Source: Parasponia andersonii
Taxonomy: Eukaryota; Streptophyta; Magnoliopsida; Rosales; Cannabaceae
Direction of reading: 5' to 3'
DNA: 64,000 bases
NCBI GenBank assembly: GCA_002914805.1
Contig: JXTB01000536.1
Location: 24,694 to 88,693 of the forward strand
The notes under the pieces were generated by a model that worked only from the letters and a program-made list of their open reading frames with translations, did not search any database and had not been told where the DNA came from. This document shows positions 39,157-52,004 of this stretch, in pieces. Positions within the stretch are counted from its first letter, which is position 1, and each line of letters opens with the position of its first letter. The position numbers and the translations under genes were made by a program.

Positions 39157-40320
39157 ATGCCTTCGAGAAGAAGAGTACCGAGGCAAGAGCCAAGAAATGA
39201 TACTCCTCCTCCACAACGAGAAATTCTGGAACCATTAGTGGATTTGTATGATGCTATACAGGAAATACTGGGATTAAGGGCTCAACGAGATCCCGAGGCT
39301 CATCAGGCCAGCTTTTTCAAGGATTTTGTCAAGCTAAGTCCACCAACTTTCGATGGTAAACCAGACCCCACTGTAGCTGAAAGATGGCTTAGGGAAATTA
39401 AAAAGATCTTTACGACCATTGAGACACCTGTTGAGTTTCAAGTGGTTTTTGCTGTTTATAAGCTATCTGATGGTGCTGTTAACTGATGGAAAACTGTCAA
39501 GTTGTCACGACAAGAGACCAATATGACTTGGGATGTCTTTGAAGGGTTGTTCATAGACCAGTATATCAATGCTAGTCATAGATCTGCTATGATTAAAGAG
39601 TATGAACGACTCAGACAAGGTGATTTGACAGTGATGAGTATTATATCCGGTTCATGGAGTTAGCATAATATACCTATGCACCGGGAACTAACCCTATTCT
39701 TCAGATTGTTAAATTTATGGAAGCTCTGAGGCCAGCTATTTTAGAGATAATTGTGACTCAACATTTTGATAATCTGGTTGATCTTGTTGCTGCAGCACAG
39801 AAAGCAGAAGCCTTTCTTGATGACAAATCGACTTTGAGGGAACAGTCGAGGAGCAGAGATAATGATAGAAAGGCTAACATGAGAAGCCAAGGGCAGTTAC
39901 AATCACAGAGTTCTCAGAGTCATGGTTTTTCTGGAAAAGGACAATTTGGACTATATGGGTGTTTTAACTGTGGCCAGCAGGGCCATCAGAAGAAGTCTTG
40001 TCCTTTCCATCAGCAGAAGCCAACCTCGTCTCAAATTGAGCCACAATGGAGCCAGAGTGCATCTGTACCATTCCAGGGAAACCAGATGAGGCCAGCCCAG
40101 AACCAAACACAGGTGTTTAACTCTTCTAATTTCCAGCAGTCTTTTGGTTCCCAGTACCAGTGTCAGTAGGTCACATGGTTTAGGCTTTACCTAGAATTTC
40201 CAAACTCCGCAACCTTCTGGTAATCAGGGAGGATGCAGATATACTAGCAGTGGTCTAGGAGCTAGTAGCAGACGACCCGGCCAAGGAAGAGGTAACAAAG
40301 GGAAAGAGAAAGTTTCTAGT
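39157..40320 (+). pseudogene. gag of Gypsy element 3, disrupted
   Basis: Starts MPSRRRVPRQEPRN at 39157, runs through FDGKPDPTVAERWLREIKK and hits a TGA at 39484 where a Trp is expected (AVN-stop-WKT). A missing base near 39633 shifts the frame, and a TAA follows near 39664. It reopens at 39717-40169 with LVDLVAAAQKAEAFLDDK and a CCHC zinc knuckle (CFNCGQQGHQKKSC) at about 39960-40003, then a Gln-rich tail. Known role of the family: capsid and RNA packaging. Confidence 0.85.
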
Positions 40321-40379
40321 CAAGTATTTGCTATCACTGGAATGGAAGATGGTCGAGATCAAACCGACAAGGGTGTTAT

Positions 40380-43300
40380 AGATGGTATGATTCTCATCTT
40401 TCACTCCTGGGCTCATGTTTTATTTGATACTGGTGCTACACATTCTTTTATATCCTTAATGTTTGCTCAGTAGTTGGGATTAAAATGTTCTGTGTTAGAA
40501 CTTATTTTTGTTAGGTTTTTTGCCCTAAAAAGCAGAATTCCAATTTTACCCTTTTGAGTATAAACAACTATCTCTTATATGAAATTATGATATTTGCTAA
40601 ATTAAACTATCTTAGTTGAATAGTTTATTCATCTGAAAACGATTTTATGACTTTATATATGTATAAAGAAACAAACATGATTAAGTGTTAATTATGGGGA
40701 GACTTATTTCTTTATCTAAGTCTAAATGAAGTAGTTTACAATCTGTAAATAAAAAGGTTGTAGTATTTGTCTATCTCAACGGGAATAATGTGTCTCAAAT
40801 CATTGAAGTATCTGACTTCTGATAGAAACACTACAACATAAACAAGTTATGTGTATTAAACTGGACCAGGTAATATAAAGAATTGGAGTGTCATAACTCA
40901 ATTCTTATATTATCACAAACTAACTCTTAGCATATAAATCTTAATCCTTGATGTTTGACTGGACTTGCTTTCATGGGTTTTAGCCTTTTGATTTGTTAAA
41001 AGACTAACCTCTATGAAGTTAGAGGTAAACTCTGGCATACTGAAGGTTATGGCTTATGAATTGATGGGAACACCAAATAGTTAAGGTTACTATACATTAA
41101 TGCCACTTTAGGTTCTTTCAAGATTCATGAAATAATTAAATCTAAGATTTTAGTATTCACTTTTTGAATTGGTTGATAATTTTGTCTAAATGGCCATTGA
41201 GAACAAAATTATCGACAATATTATTTCTTGATAGAAAGATGGTAACTTAAAGGTAAATAGGTGTTGGAGGGGTATTACAGTAATTTCACTTATCCAACTA
41301 CGGCATTGTATAGAGATTATATATGTGGTAGAGAATATGCTAGATGGATCGGTTGATCAAGGTTAGTTGATTAAATCTCTATAAAAGATATGACATTAAT
41401 CTAAGAGTGCAGTATTGGACCTTTAGTGGAGTGTCCCTTTTACTAATAATATTTATATAAATACCATAATAAGAGTTATTATGTATTTATCATATTATTG
41501 GAGCTTAGATTATTTTGATCCATTAGGTCCCCTGTCTAGCTCAATTAAGCTCATTAATTGGTTGGTGGTATTTGTGAAATAAGTTTCATAAAACTGTATA
41601 AAATAATGATTCTATACAGAAGTTGGTATTTTTATAAATAAGTTTCATGAGTTGGACATATTTATAAAAATACACCTAAAGCCCAAATTAGAAAATAAGT
41701 CCAATCCTAATTGGACTAGGGTTAGCAGTTTTTGGTCCTATATATATAAGATATATGAGAGGAAAAACTATACAGTAACTCTAAGGAGTCACACGCATGA
41801 GGCACAGGGAGAGGGAGAGAAAATTCGGCCAACCTAGGCTAAGTGAGAGTGAAAAAGTCTTTCAATAATCTCACAGTCTCATCTCATATCCCGGTGTTCC
41901 ATAGGATCAAGAAGGTATTCTTGATTGTTCTCCAACGAAGGTTTTGACTTAGTGCCCACTCGCTTCATCAACCAAGAGCAAGAGCATAGACAAGAAGATC
42001 TAGGGTTAGAGGTTTGATCACCATTAAGAAGGAGATCAAGGAGGAACAGCTACAAGAGGTAAACCCTAATCTCATCTTTAGGGTTTTGTATCTAGATTTA
42101 ATTTATGTTGTACATGATTCTGTATATGATGCATGTGTGTTATATGGTTATGAAAATTGTTTTCATGTAAAAATTTTAAAACCTAAATCCGCTAATTTTT
42201 CCGCTGCATTCATGATATAATCATATGTTTTTTCCATATCTGCATGTATGCATGAGTTTCCTAAGTGTTAGGTCAATTTACTAACAGTTTTGACATTAGG
42301 CACACCAATGAGTGGAGCAACTGATATCTCCACTGTGTGTCGAGATTGTCTGATTATGATTGATGAAAAAGATTTATTGGCTGATTTTATTGTGTTGCCT
42401 TTGCAACAATTTGATGTCATTCTCGATATGGATTGGTTATCCAAATATCGAGCCACTATTAATTGTTTCAAAAAAAGGGTTACTCTTTTGCTTGAGGATG
42501 GATGTCCTATTGTTTATCAAGCTTATCTGAATCCCTTGAAACCAAGTCCGATTTGAAAAGCATGCATGGGTGAAAGGAAGAAACTCGAGTACTACGGGAA
42601 TTCGTTTGCCATTAATGGTGATGTGGGAACTGACGATCAACATCCCTGGATATCAGTGGTTAGCGAATTTCCAGATATTTTTCCGGAGGATTTACTGGGG
42701 CTACCAACTGATAGAGAGATCGAGTTCTGTATTAATTTGATTCCCGAAGCGCAGCCAGTTTCTATTCCAGCCTATCGCATGGTTCCAGCCAAATTGATTG
42801 AGTTGAAAAGTCAGCTGGATGATCTTTTGTCAAAGGGATTCATCGGGAATAGTACTTCTCCATGGGATGCTCTTGTGTTGTTTGACAAGAAAGCTGATGG
42901 TATGCTCAGACTCTGTGTTAACTATAAACGACTGAATCAACTTACTATAAAGAACAAGTATCCTCTGCCAAGGATTGATGAGTTGTTCAATCAACTGGGT
43001 GGATCTAAATTCTTTTTCAAAATTTATATTAGATCAGGTTATCACTAGTTAAAGATTCGAGAAGAAGACATGCTAAAAACTGCATTCAGGACTCGTTATA
43101 GTCATTTTAAGTTCCTGGTTATGCCATTTGGCCTGACTAATGCTCCTACAGTATTTATGGATCTCATGAACAAAGTTTTCAAACCTTATTTGGATCAGTT
43201 TGTGGTTGTTTTTATTGACGATATCTTGATATACTCAAAGACTCGAGAGGAGCATACTGAACATTTGAGGTTTGTACTTCAAATTTTGAGAGATCATTAA

Positions 43301-45570
43301 TTGTATGCCAAGAGATCCAAGTGTAACTTTTGAATGACAGAAGTGAAATTCTTAGGGCACGTGATTTCTCAAGAGGGTATTTCAGTTGATCCTACTAAGA
43401 TAGAATCTATACTTAAGTGGGAAAGACCGAAGAATGTAACTGAGATTAGAAGTTTCCTCGGTTTAGCGGGTTACTATTGTCGTTTTGTGGAAAATTTCTC
43501 AAGAATTGTCTTGCCTTTGACCAAATTAACAAGAAAAGATGCCAAGTTTATATGGAATGACGATTGTGAAAAGGCTTTCATGGAACTGAAGAAGAGATTG
43601 ACTATTGTACCTATTTTTACTGTTCCTAACAATAATGAATCTTATGTTGTATATACTGATGCTTCCAGTTCTGGAATGGGATGTGTCTTGATGCAGAATG
43701 TCAGGGTAGTGACTTATGCTTCTCGTCAGTTAAAGCCATATGAGAAAAATTATCCTACTCATGACCTAGAACTTGCAATAGTGATTTTTGCCCTCAAGAT
43801 TTGGAGATGTTATTTATATGGTATGAAGTTTGACGTATTCTCTGATCATAAGAATTTGAAGTATCTTTTCACTCAATGTGATTTGAATATAAGGCAGCGT
43901 AGATGGGTTGAATATATGGAAGACAATAATTTCAAACTACAATACCATCCTGGTAAGGCTAATGTTGTAGTTAATGCCTTGAGTAGAAAACCTCATGGTA
44001 TGTTAGCTGCACTTTTTCTTCAAGATTGGAAGAACATAGTGGCAATTGGTGATTACGATTTACAGTATTTTGAGATTGATAAAGCTGCTTATCTCAGTAA
44101 TGTTGTGGCCATACCTGCACTTCTCCATACTATGCAGACAAATTAGTGACAAGATCAAGAGTTGAGAGCGATTTGGAATCAACTCAAAAATGGTGAACAT
44201 CTAGAAGATTGGAGTACAAACAGAGAATGATTTGTACTTTTCAGAGGAAAGCTCGTGCTAGCTAACAATCCTGACCTTAGGGAGGCTATTCTCACTGAGG
44301 CTCATAAGTCTAAGTTTGCGGTATATCCTGGTAGCACAAAATGTACCATAATCTAAAAAGACAGTATTGGCGGAAAGGTATGAGGCATGACGTAACTACT
44401 TTTATAGCTAAGTGCATGACTTGTCAACAAGTCAAGGTCGAACACTAGAGGCCTGCAGGACTACTACAACCTTTACTGATACCAGAGTGGAAATGAGATA
44501 AGATAACAATAGACTTTGTGATGGGCATGCCAATGACTCGGAGAAAGAATGATGCAATTTGGGTGATAGTTGATCGGATGACAAAGGCTGCTCATTTCAT
44601 ACCGATCAAGTCTGATTTTTCGCTAACCAAGCTAAGTCATCTCTACATTGATAATGATATTCATTTGCATAGGGTGCCATCAAGCATAGTTTTTGACAGA
44701 GACCCGAGATTTACATCAAAGTTCTGGAGAGCTTTACAGAGAGCTTTGGGAACAGAACTAAATCTCAGTACAGCTTATCATCCTCAAATAGATGGCCAAT
44801 CTGAGAGGACTATTCAGACTCTAGAGGACATGTTTCGCTCTTGTATACTAGATTTTGGTGGAAACTGGGATGATCACCTGTCATTGGTAGAATTTGCTTA
44901 CAATAACAACTACCAAGCCAGTCTTGGTATGGTTCCATATGAAGTATTATATAGGAGACCATATAGATCACCCTTGTATTGGGCTGATGCAGAGGAGTGT
45001 ATTCCTCTTGGGCCAGAATTGATACAAGAGACTACTGAGAAAATTACCAAGATTCGGGAAAGACTCAAAGTTATGCAGAGTCGTAAGAAAAGCTATACAG
45101 ATCCAAAGAAACGCGAAGTAGAGTTCGAAGTTGGTGATCAAGTACTCTTGAAAGTTATGCCAAGGCGAGGGATCATTAGATTAGGACTAAAAGGCAAATT
45201 GGCTCCAAGGTATATTGGACCATTCGAGATTACTGCTAGAATTGGGCCAGTAGCATATCGCTTAGATTTGCCTCTGCAATTGGGCCAAGTGCACAATGTT
45301 TTTCATGTTTCGATGCTCAGAAAGTATGTGCTTGTCCCATCATATGTCATTCAATATGTGGAAGTGCTATTACAAGAAGATGTAATATATAAGGAACAAC
45401 CAGTTCGAATATTGGGAAGAGAACTCAAAGTGCTTCGAAATAGAGAAATAACGCTTGTCAAGGTTCTCTGGCAACATCACAAGGAAGACAAAGCCACTTG
45501 GGAGCTTAAAACAGAGATGTATGAGAAGTATCCTCATTTATTTAATTTTCAGCTAGAAGTTGTACTTTGA
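40380..45570 (+). pseudogene. pol of Gypsy element 3: protease (split), RT, RNase H, integrase, chromodomain-like tail
   Basis: The protease has DTGATHSFIS at about 40426 and is interrupted by a solo LTR; it resumes at 42287 (LTLGTPMSGATDI). Reverse transcriptase runs to about 43300 with MPFGLTNAP and FIDDILIYS; stops occur after SGYH (43045), after LRDH (43298) and after CNF (43331). RNase H follows ([32 protein letters not shown]) to 44146. The integrase zinc region at 44150-44510 has stops and one missing base near 44340. The core is open from 44518 to 45570: FDRDPRFTS, HPQIDGQSERTIQ with the catalytic acids, the GHNVFHVSMLRKY-type segment and a C-terminal LVKVLWQHHKEDKATWE tail typical of chromodomains. 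Not functional as a whole. Confidence 0.88.
40509..42286 (+). mobile_element. Solo LTR (probably Ty1/Copia) nested in Gypsy element 3
   Basis: The 1778-bp insert has inverted termini TGTTAG and CTAACA. Flanking 5-mers are ATTTT (40504-40508) and GTTTT (42287-42291), a target duplication with one transition. It carries no coding sequence. A TATA-like tatatatataag lies near 41741. Removing it restores the protease reading ...VLEL-LTLGTP. The superfamily is a guess from the terminal sequence and size. Confidence 0.8.
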
Positions 45571-45622
45571 TCCTTGTGTTGTAATCGAATTTCGGGACGA
45601 AATTCCTTTAAGGAGGGGAAGA

Positions 45623-46994
45623 TATAATATCTGTGAAGTCACAAGGGCAAATTGGACATTTTAAGAGTAATGCCAAAATTGTAAATATTTTGATTTTTGA
45701 TTAAAATAATAAAAAATCTAGAATATTATAATATTTGCAACAGTACCCAGTTTTTTCTTAAAAACCCCTCAGAAGTTCAAATTTCTAACAAATAGGGGCT
45801 TGAGGGTGAGAGAAAGAGAGAAAAATGTCGGAACTGCCGCCACCTTCCTCAGCTGACATGCCAGCCGCGTCGAAGGGCTTTCGAAGACGAATCTAACACT
45901 ACCCGTCTCGCCCGTTTCGACATTGGACGAAGCCGTATCGGCCCCGCAAAGATTCCGCCTCCGGCGAGGTTTTCCGGTCACCGGAGTGCCGTCCAACCTT
46001 CGTTTTCGACACCTTCGGCAAGTGAAGCTCCATATCGCCGTTGCTGATCAACTCCAAGTGGTTTCATGTTAAAATTCATCTCCGGTAAAGTTTTACCATT
46101 TTTAACGTTTTTACCAACTATGTAAAAAGTTATATTCACGTAATTATTTTGATTAAATGATTTATTTACCGATGGTAAATACCTGGGGTGAAAGAGGGTT
46201 AAAAATTATGAATAGTTACAGTTAGTAAAAGTAAAAAGGGTAACAGTAAGTGCGGTAAATAGTAGTTAAAAAATGACATTTTTCTAATTATTTTCAAAAT
46301 GTGGTATTGATGTAATTCTCGGATTTTTGGGCTTAATTAATGCTAGGGATCTCAAAACTGAGTTCTGATTTCGAATTTGGACTCAGTGAAGTCAAGATAT
46401 AAATTTTGATATAAAATATCATTATATTTCATTGTGGAACGAAAATTAAAATTTCATGGCACAAATTGCACCGTTTTGCGTGCAATGAGCCGGTCTCGCA
46501 CCGGGACCCATTTTTGACAAAGTATATATCTGACCTAGCATTTTTGGGTGCTCTGAATTTAGTGGTGATCTCCATTTCTATATTTGAAGTTTTGGTGGAA
46601 AAGTCACTTTTTCTAGTGGACGTACTAGGAACCAAAAATTGTCGTTTAAGCACCTGAGTGACTAGCTGGAGATTTTTCGAGCGTCATTGATCTGGTATTA
46701 CTACCATATCAAGGTAGGGGTTCGATTACCTAATTTTATATTTGTTTTGGATTTTATTTGCATTAAAATTTATTTATGAAAAATCGTGATTTTATGATGG
46801 TTAAAAAAAGTATTGTTAATTGTTTAGATATAATGGGATTAGACTGCGTAAATTCTTTTATATATTTTTACATACTAGTTTTGGGATAAAATAGCGGTAT
46901 GCTGCCTATGTTACAATAAACCCCAGAATAATGCCAAGTTAGATTTTTAAAGCATGATTTGATTATTAGATGCATGGTAGCCGTGAACTGTGAC
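45623..46994 (+). repeat. Partial 3' LTR of Gypsy element 3
   Basis: It is collinear with 36953-38215 of the 5' LTR and ends at ccgtgaactgtgac, where the hAT sequence begins. The rest of the LTR does not reappear after the hAT element. Confidence 0.88.
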
Positions 46995-49900
46995 TAAACC
47001 TGGCAATTCAGGCCGGGTCCAACGGGCCGACCCACAGCCCGTTAGAGTGGCCCGCGGGCCGGCCCGGCCTAGCCCGATACTTTTAGGGCCTGGGCCAAAC
47101 CCGGCCCTAGGGGTAGGGCCGGCTGGGCCTGGGATTCGCGGCCCGGCCTGGCCCGATTTTATTTTATTTTTTTTGGGCCCAGATTCGTCGGGTCCCTTAA
47201 ATTTAAAAAAAAAAATGGTAAATGGCCCAGAACTCATCTAGGCCATTTCTCAAACTCTCTCCAACGGTAACAAATGTTATCATTGGATTTATATCAATTT
47301 ATTTTTTTAGTTTAAACTATTTTTTAAAATTAAAAAAAAAATTTCTTACACTATAAATACCCTACACTCTCCACTTTTTTTTCACACTTACAATTTTCAA
47401 ATACTCTCTTATTTTCTCATTCTTTCTCTCTAAATCTCTAATTATATTCTCAATTTTATCTTTTTCTCTCTTATCTAGCTACTATTTACTAATTATTAGT
47501 AATTATATTTTATAGTCTCCAAAGTCCAAACACTCCACAACTCATAATGCTTAATTGAAGATACGATTTAATTTGTTTATCATAATTATCTTTTTAATTT
47601 ATTTAATTTATAGTATATTTAGTTGTTTACTATTATTACTAGTATAATAGTTAGTAGCTTGTAGTTACTAGTTAAGTAGTTAGTAATTTAGTAGTTCTAC
47701 AAGACTTTGTTTTTAATTTCAATTCAATTGTAATTTTTTACAATTAAGATAGTAATTCATTAGTTTGTAGTTTGTAGAAAATTTATTAGAATATTATATT
47801 TTAAATTTCAATGGATTTTTAATTTTTAGTAGTTTACAATTAAGTTAGTATTAGAAAATTTATTAAATATATTTTCAATTAATTTGTAAGTTATAGTTGT
47901 TTACAATAAAGTTAGTAGAAACTAGAAAGTTTATTACAATATTAAATTTTTAATTTCAATTAATTTGTAGTAGTTTACGATTAAGTTAGTAGAAATTTAT
48001 TAGAATATTATATTTTAAATTTCAATTTATTTATAATTTGTTGTTGTTTACAATTAAGTTGGTAGAATATCTATATTTGTAATTTCGATTNAACTTCCAA
48101 TGTATAGGACCATTTCGATCCAGAATTTAAAGATGAGGCTGATGGTAAGAAGACAAAAATGGCAAGATGTAAATATTGTAAGAAATCATTAACTGCTAAA
48201 CTATCTAGCTGGACCGCTCATTTGAATAGACATAGTGATGCATGTGTCAAAAAACACAAAAAAGACAAGGAGCCTAATCAATCAACTCTTCAACTCAATA
48301 AGGATGGTTTGATAAATTCTTGGAACTATGATCCTTTAGTAGCTAGGGAATCTCTAGTACGTTTAATTGCTATAAAACATTTACCATTAGGTTTTGGTGA
48401 TTGCAATGGCTATGAAGATCATATTAGAAGATCTTATTATCCAAACTTTAAAAGAGTTTCTATAAATACCACTAAGAGTGATTTGATTAAAGTTTATGAA
48501 AATATGCGTATAGATTTAATATCTGAATTAACTTCATTAAACTTTTGTATTGTATTGACATCTGATATTTGAGGTGCTAATTCTAAACAAGATTATTTAA
48601 GTATAGTTGCACATTATTTAGATTCTAGATGGATAATGCAAAAAAGAATAATTAGTTTTCGAATCATTGATAATAAACATACTGCTGAAATTATTAGAGA
48701 TAGAATTTTAAATGTTGTAGAAGAATATGGCATAACGAATCGCATTATCTCTATCACTTTAGATATTGCTACCGCAAATACAAAGGCCATAAAATTACAT
48801 AGCAATTTGGTAAGTTCATATACTAGAGGATTCTTACTGCATCAACGTTATGCATGTCACATCATCAACTTTATCGTCAAATCAAATATGGATGTTATAA
48901 GTGTATATATTGAAAATATTCGATCTGCTATTACTTATATTCATGCTTCTAATCCACGCATTGCTGAATTTAAAAGATATTGCATAGCTCAAAGATTAAA
49001 ACCAAGAAAATTCCAAGTTGACATACCTGTAAGGTAGAATTCCACTTATTTAATATTGAAAAATGCATTACCATATAAAATTCCAATTACTATGTTTTAC
49101 AATTCAAAAATAGGTTCATTAGTATTGAAAGATGAAGATTGGTTCATTTGTGAAAAATTTGTACAATTTTTAGACGTTTTTCATGAAGCTATTGTTGCAT
49201 TATCTGGTATTTATTATCCTACTTCTTCAATTATTTTATGTCATATTTTTTTTATTACTAAAATATTTTGTAAGGCAAGATATGGCCCTATATTTGAACC
49301 AATTATAACACATATGCAAGAAGTATTTTTGAAATATTAGTTTCTAATTCCTTTATTATATTCATTTGCTTTTATTTTAGATCCTAGGGGTAAATTAAAT
49401 GGTCTTTCTAATTTAATTAGCTACATTTCTACATGTTTTGAGATATACTATACTACTGAATATACAAATACTCGTGACAAATTTTTTGAAGTGTATAGTA
49501 TATATGAGGCTAAGTTTGGCAGTAATCAACAACAACACACTCCTCCACAAGAAACTGAAGAACAGTCAAAAAATAAGTCTTTTTGGAACATGGTAGGTTC
49601 TCGTCCTCAAGGGTGTAGTCGTGGCTCATCATCAATATCATCAAATTCAAGTCAACTACTACCACCAATAAATCTACAACAATCATCTGATCTTACTTAA
49701 TATATTGAGTTAGACTCTGACATCGACCCTAATGATGAAAACTTCAAAATTTTGGAATGGTGGCATAAGCATCAACCAAGATTCCTGGTGCTTTCACAAT
49801 TAGCCTGTGATGTTTTAACAATTCTGGTGTCCACGATTTCTTCAGAGTCTGCTTTTAGTACGACTAAGATGATAGTAGATGAGCGGAGGACTTCGTTGGC

Positions 49901-50440
49901 TCCTGAAATGGTTGAGGTGTTAGCATGTGTTAAAGATTGGGAAAAAGCGGCAAAGCGAAATCAAGACATTATTCGTATTTGTAATGAAGAATTGACCGAA
50001 AATTTCAATAACTTGTACATGAATGATGATGATGAGTCCTAAACTCATAAAGTCATTATTAATAATATACTAGTTTTTTCAAGTAATAATTTGAATTGTA
50101 ATAAATGATCATCAATAAAATCAAATTTCAATATTTCAAATTTATTTGTTTAATTATTTTTCTTAATATCCTATTTAATTATTATTAATTTTTTAACAAT
50201 AGAAAACATATCTAGTTTATGTTGTCAACTTTTTTAAATGAAAATTCAATTAAAAAGTTTGAATTTAACATGTTTAAAAAAAATTATTAAAAAAAATGAA
50301 ATAATAGCCAAAAAAAAAACAGGCCGAATACGGGCCGGCCCGGCCTGGCCCGGTTTTAACCCATCAAAAAGTCCGGCGGGCCAACGGGCCCGGGCCAGGC
50401 CATATTTTATTTTGACCGGATCAGGCCGAGCTATTTAATG
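46995..50440 (+). mobile_element. hAT-superfamily DNA transposon, non-autonomous by decay
   Basis: The left end starts taaacctggcaattcaggcc and runs into a GC-rich block of repeated GGCCCGGCC-like words (47005-47160). A matching block in opposite orientation lies at about 50322-50420. The two subterminal blocks are the only strongly GC-rich parts of an AT-rich element and enclose a transposase pseudogene. The exact right terminus and an 8-bp target duplication were not found; the right end may be truncated. Between the left block and the transposase (47160-48107) is AT-rich sequence with repeated taatttgtagtagtttacaattaag-like units, perhaps an intron. Confidence 0.8.
48108..50042 (+). pseudogene. 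hAT transposase pseudogene (BED finger to C-terminal dimerisation domain)
   Basis: One reading frame of 645 codons extends from an AG acceptor at 48107 to a TAA at 50040 with no frameshift, but with four internal stops at 48570 (TGA), 49035 (TAG), 49338 (TAG) and 49698 (TAA). The N-terminus has a BED-type zinc finger (CKYC ... HLNRHSDAC, about residues 20-46). The middle shows the RNase H-fold transposase text (LDIATANTKAIKLH, YACHIINFIVK, DIPVR-stop-NSTY, FAFILDPRGKLNGL). The C-terminus has the hAT dimerisation signature (FLVLSQLACDVLTI, ISSESAFSTTKMIVDERRTS). Length fits RICESLEEPER/DAYSLEEPER-type transposases. An ambiguous base sits at 48091, just upstream. No active protein can be made without readthrough. 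Confidence 0.92.
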
Positions 50441-52004
50441 CACTAAATAAATTCAAATACTAACATTATTCTTAGTTCAGCTTGTAGTTAAGGGTTTTAG
50501 ACTCGTCGGAGAAGATCAGAAAAAGGGAAAAGAGATGACAACTGGGGAAGGAGAAAATAATGGTCACTTAATCAGGCAATTGCACGTGCTTAGCATATGG
50601 CATTTAACACAACAAAAAATAAGGCATGGATTGATGGATGCCATAGTTTTAGAACATTTGGGATTTAAATGGTAAAAATTTAAGATTGAGGACCTAAATG
50701 TCAAAGATATTAAATGTCAGATATTTTTGCTGCAAATTATCTAAAAAATTTAAAAGAAAAAGAAAAAGGAGAATCTAAATCAAAATCAAGACTACAATGG
50801 ACAATGGATTGCATGTAGGTTGAAGGTGGAATAAAAGATCTAGACTCAGGTGATTGTGTCAACAAGGCTCATCAGAAGGTCGAGAATATGGATCTCATTC
50901 ATTAGCTACCATTCCATGGGCAATGCAAGTCGAGCATGGCCTTGATTCGCACCCACTTAGGTGAGAAACATACTGGATAAGGTTGGGAATATGATTAGAT
51001 TTACTTCGATACAAGGCTTAAGATTTTATTTGATTATCGTATGAGGAAATGAAAACAAAAAATGAAAAATGCAAATCTTAGCTATATTGTCTCCTAGTGC
51101 TTTTGTAGTAATCTCTCATGGGGTTTATTCAATACAACATGGTGTAGATCATACAACATTCCAGTGGAATCCACATGTCTTTCCAACGAGTCAAGACTAG
51201 CAAATTAGCCTCATGATGAGAGGAAAAAACAATTACCCGATATGCCTCCCTTTTTTTTTAATTTTATTTCATCTATCTATTGCTAATATCCTGATTGGCC
51301 CTTTTAAAAAAATGGATTCTTATCCTCATTTAAGATTTCTTTTCTTTTCTTTTCTTTTTTCAATTTAGGAGGCTTTATTTTATTTTGTTTTATTTTATTT
51401 TTACTATTTTTTTTGTCTTTTATGGTTATTAATGGGTATCACAATTAAACAATATATCTATTTTTTCTCCTAGAATACCAAGCTGTTTACTTGGTACGCT
51501 TATTTGATATATTTTTTTGATGTATGACTTTGTATATATATTTTGCAAACTATGTGTTTGGTAGATTTTTTCTTTTAGTCAAAGTAAATTTTTATATAAG
51601 TTTAATACATCTAACATTAAAAATGATGCGTTGCAATGATGGATGGAAAATTTGATATTATCAGCAATATTTTGGCCAAAATTTCACTCTAGGGAGAGGT
51701 CTGGTATAGATAAACTATATAAGAAGGATCTGTCATTATTTTGGAAAAATATTGATAAATATCGATATACCAAAATTTATACCTAATTTTTAATATCAAT
51801 ACATTTGGTATATGAGTTGTGTATATTAAAATTTATAACAAATAAAATAACTATATTCACCAATTGAATATTGCCAACTCATATGTCACATGTGTTAGTA
51901 TTTAAAATTTGGTAAAATTTTTGGAAACCTAGCATTATTCTTTTTAGAGAATTCATGGTGGGTGTCTTTATTTTATACTATTTTAATAAATGTCTAATTT
52001 TTTC
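50441..52004. other. Non-coding stretch, no gene seen
   Basis: AT-rich sequence after the hAT element with homopurine and T-rich runs near 51340-51420. At 51760-51900 it starts to resemble the AT-rich repeat found in the duplicated promoters. No coding signal. Confidence 0.5.

Larger units (their letters stand above)
36953..46994 (+). mobile_element. Ty3/Gypsy chromovirus-type retrotransposon (element 3), 3' LTR truncated
   Basis: The 5' LTR (36953-38992), an intact primer site, gag, pol and a partial 3' LTR (45623-46994) lie in order. A polypurine tract (aaggaggggaaga) precedes the 3' LTR, whose first two bases are TA instead of TG. The 3' LTR stops at a hAT element and its last ~780 bp are not found downstream, so no target duplication can be checked. 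A foreign solo LTR splits the protease region. Protein order and tail match a chromovirus (Tekay/Del-like) and are close to element 1, but the LTR sequence is a different family. Gag and pol have several stops, though the integrase ORF is intact. Confidence 0.9.

Noticed and set aside
44518..45570. Intact integrase ORF as evidence of an active retrotransposon
   Set aside because: The upstream integrase zinc region, RT and gag of the same element carry stops and frameshifts, and the 3' LTR is truncated.
46947..47241. GC-rich Pro/Gly-rich ORFs on both strands
   Set aside because: They are translations of the hAT subterminal word array, with no protein-like composition.
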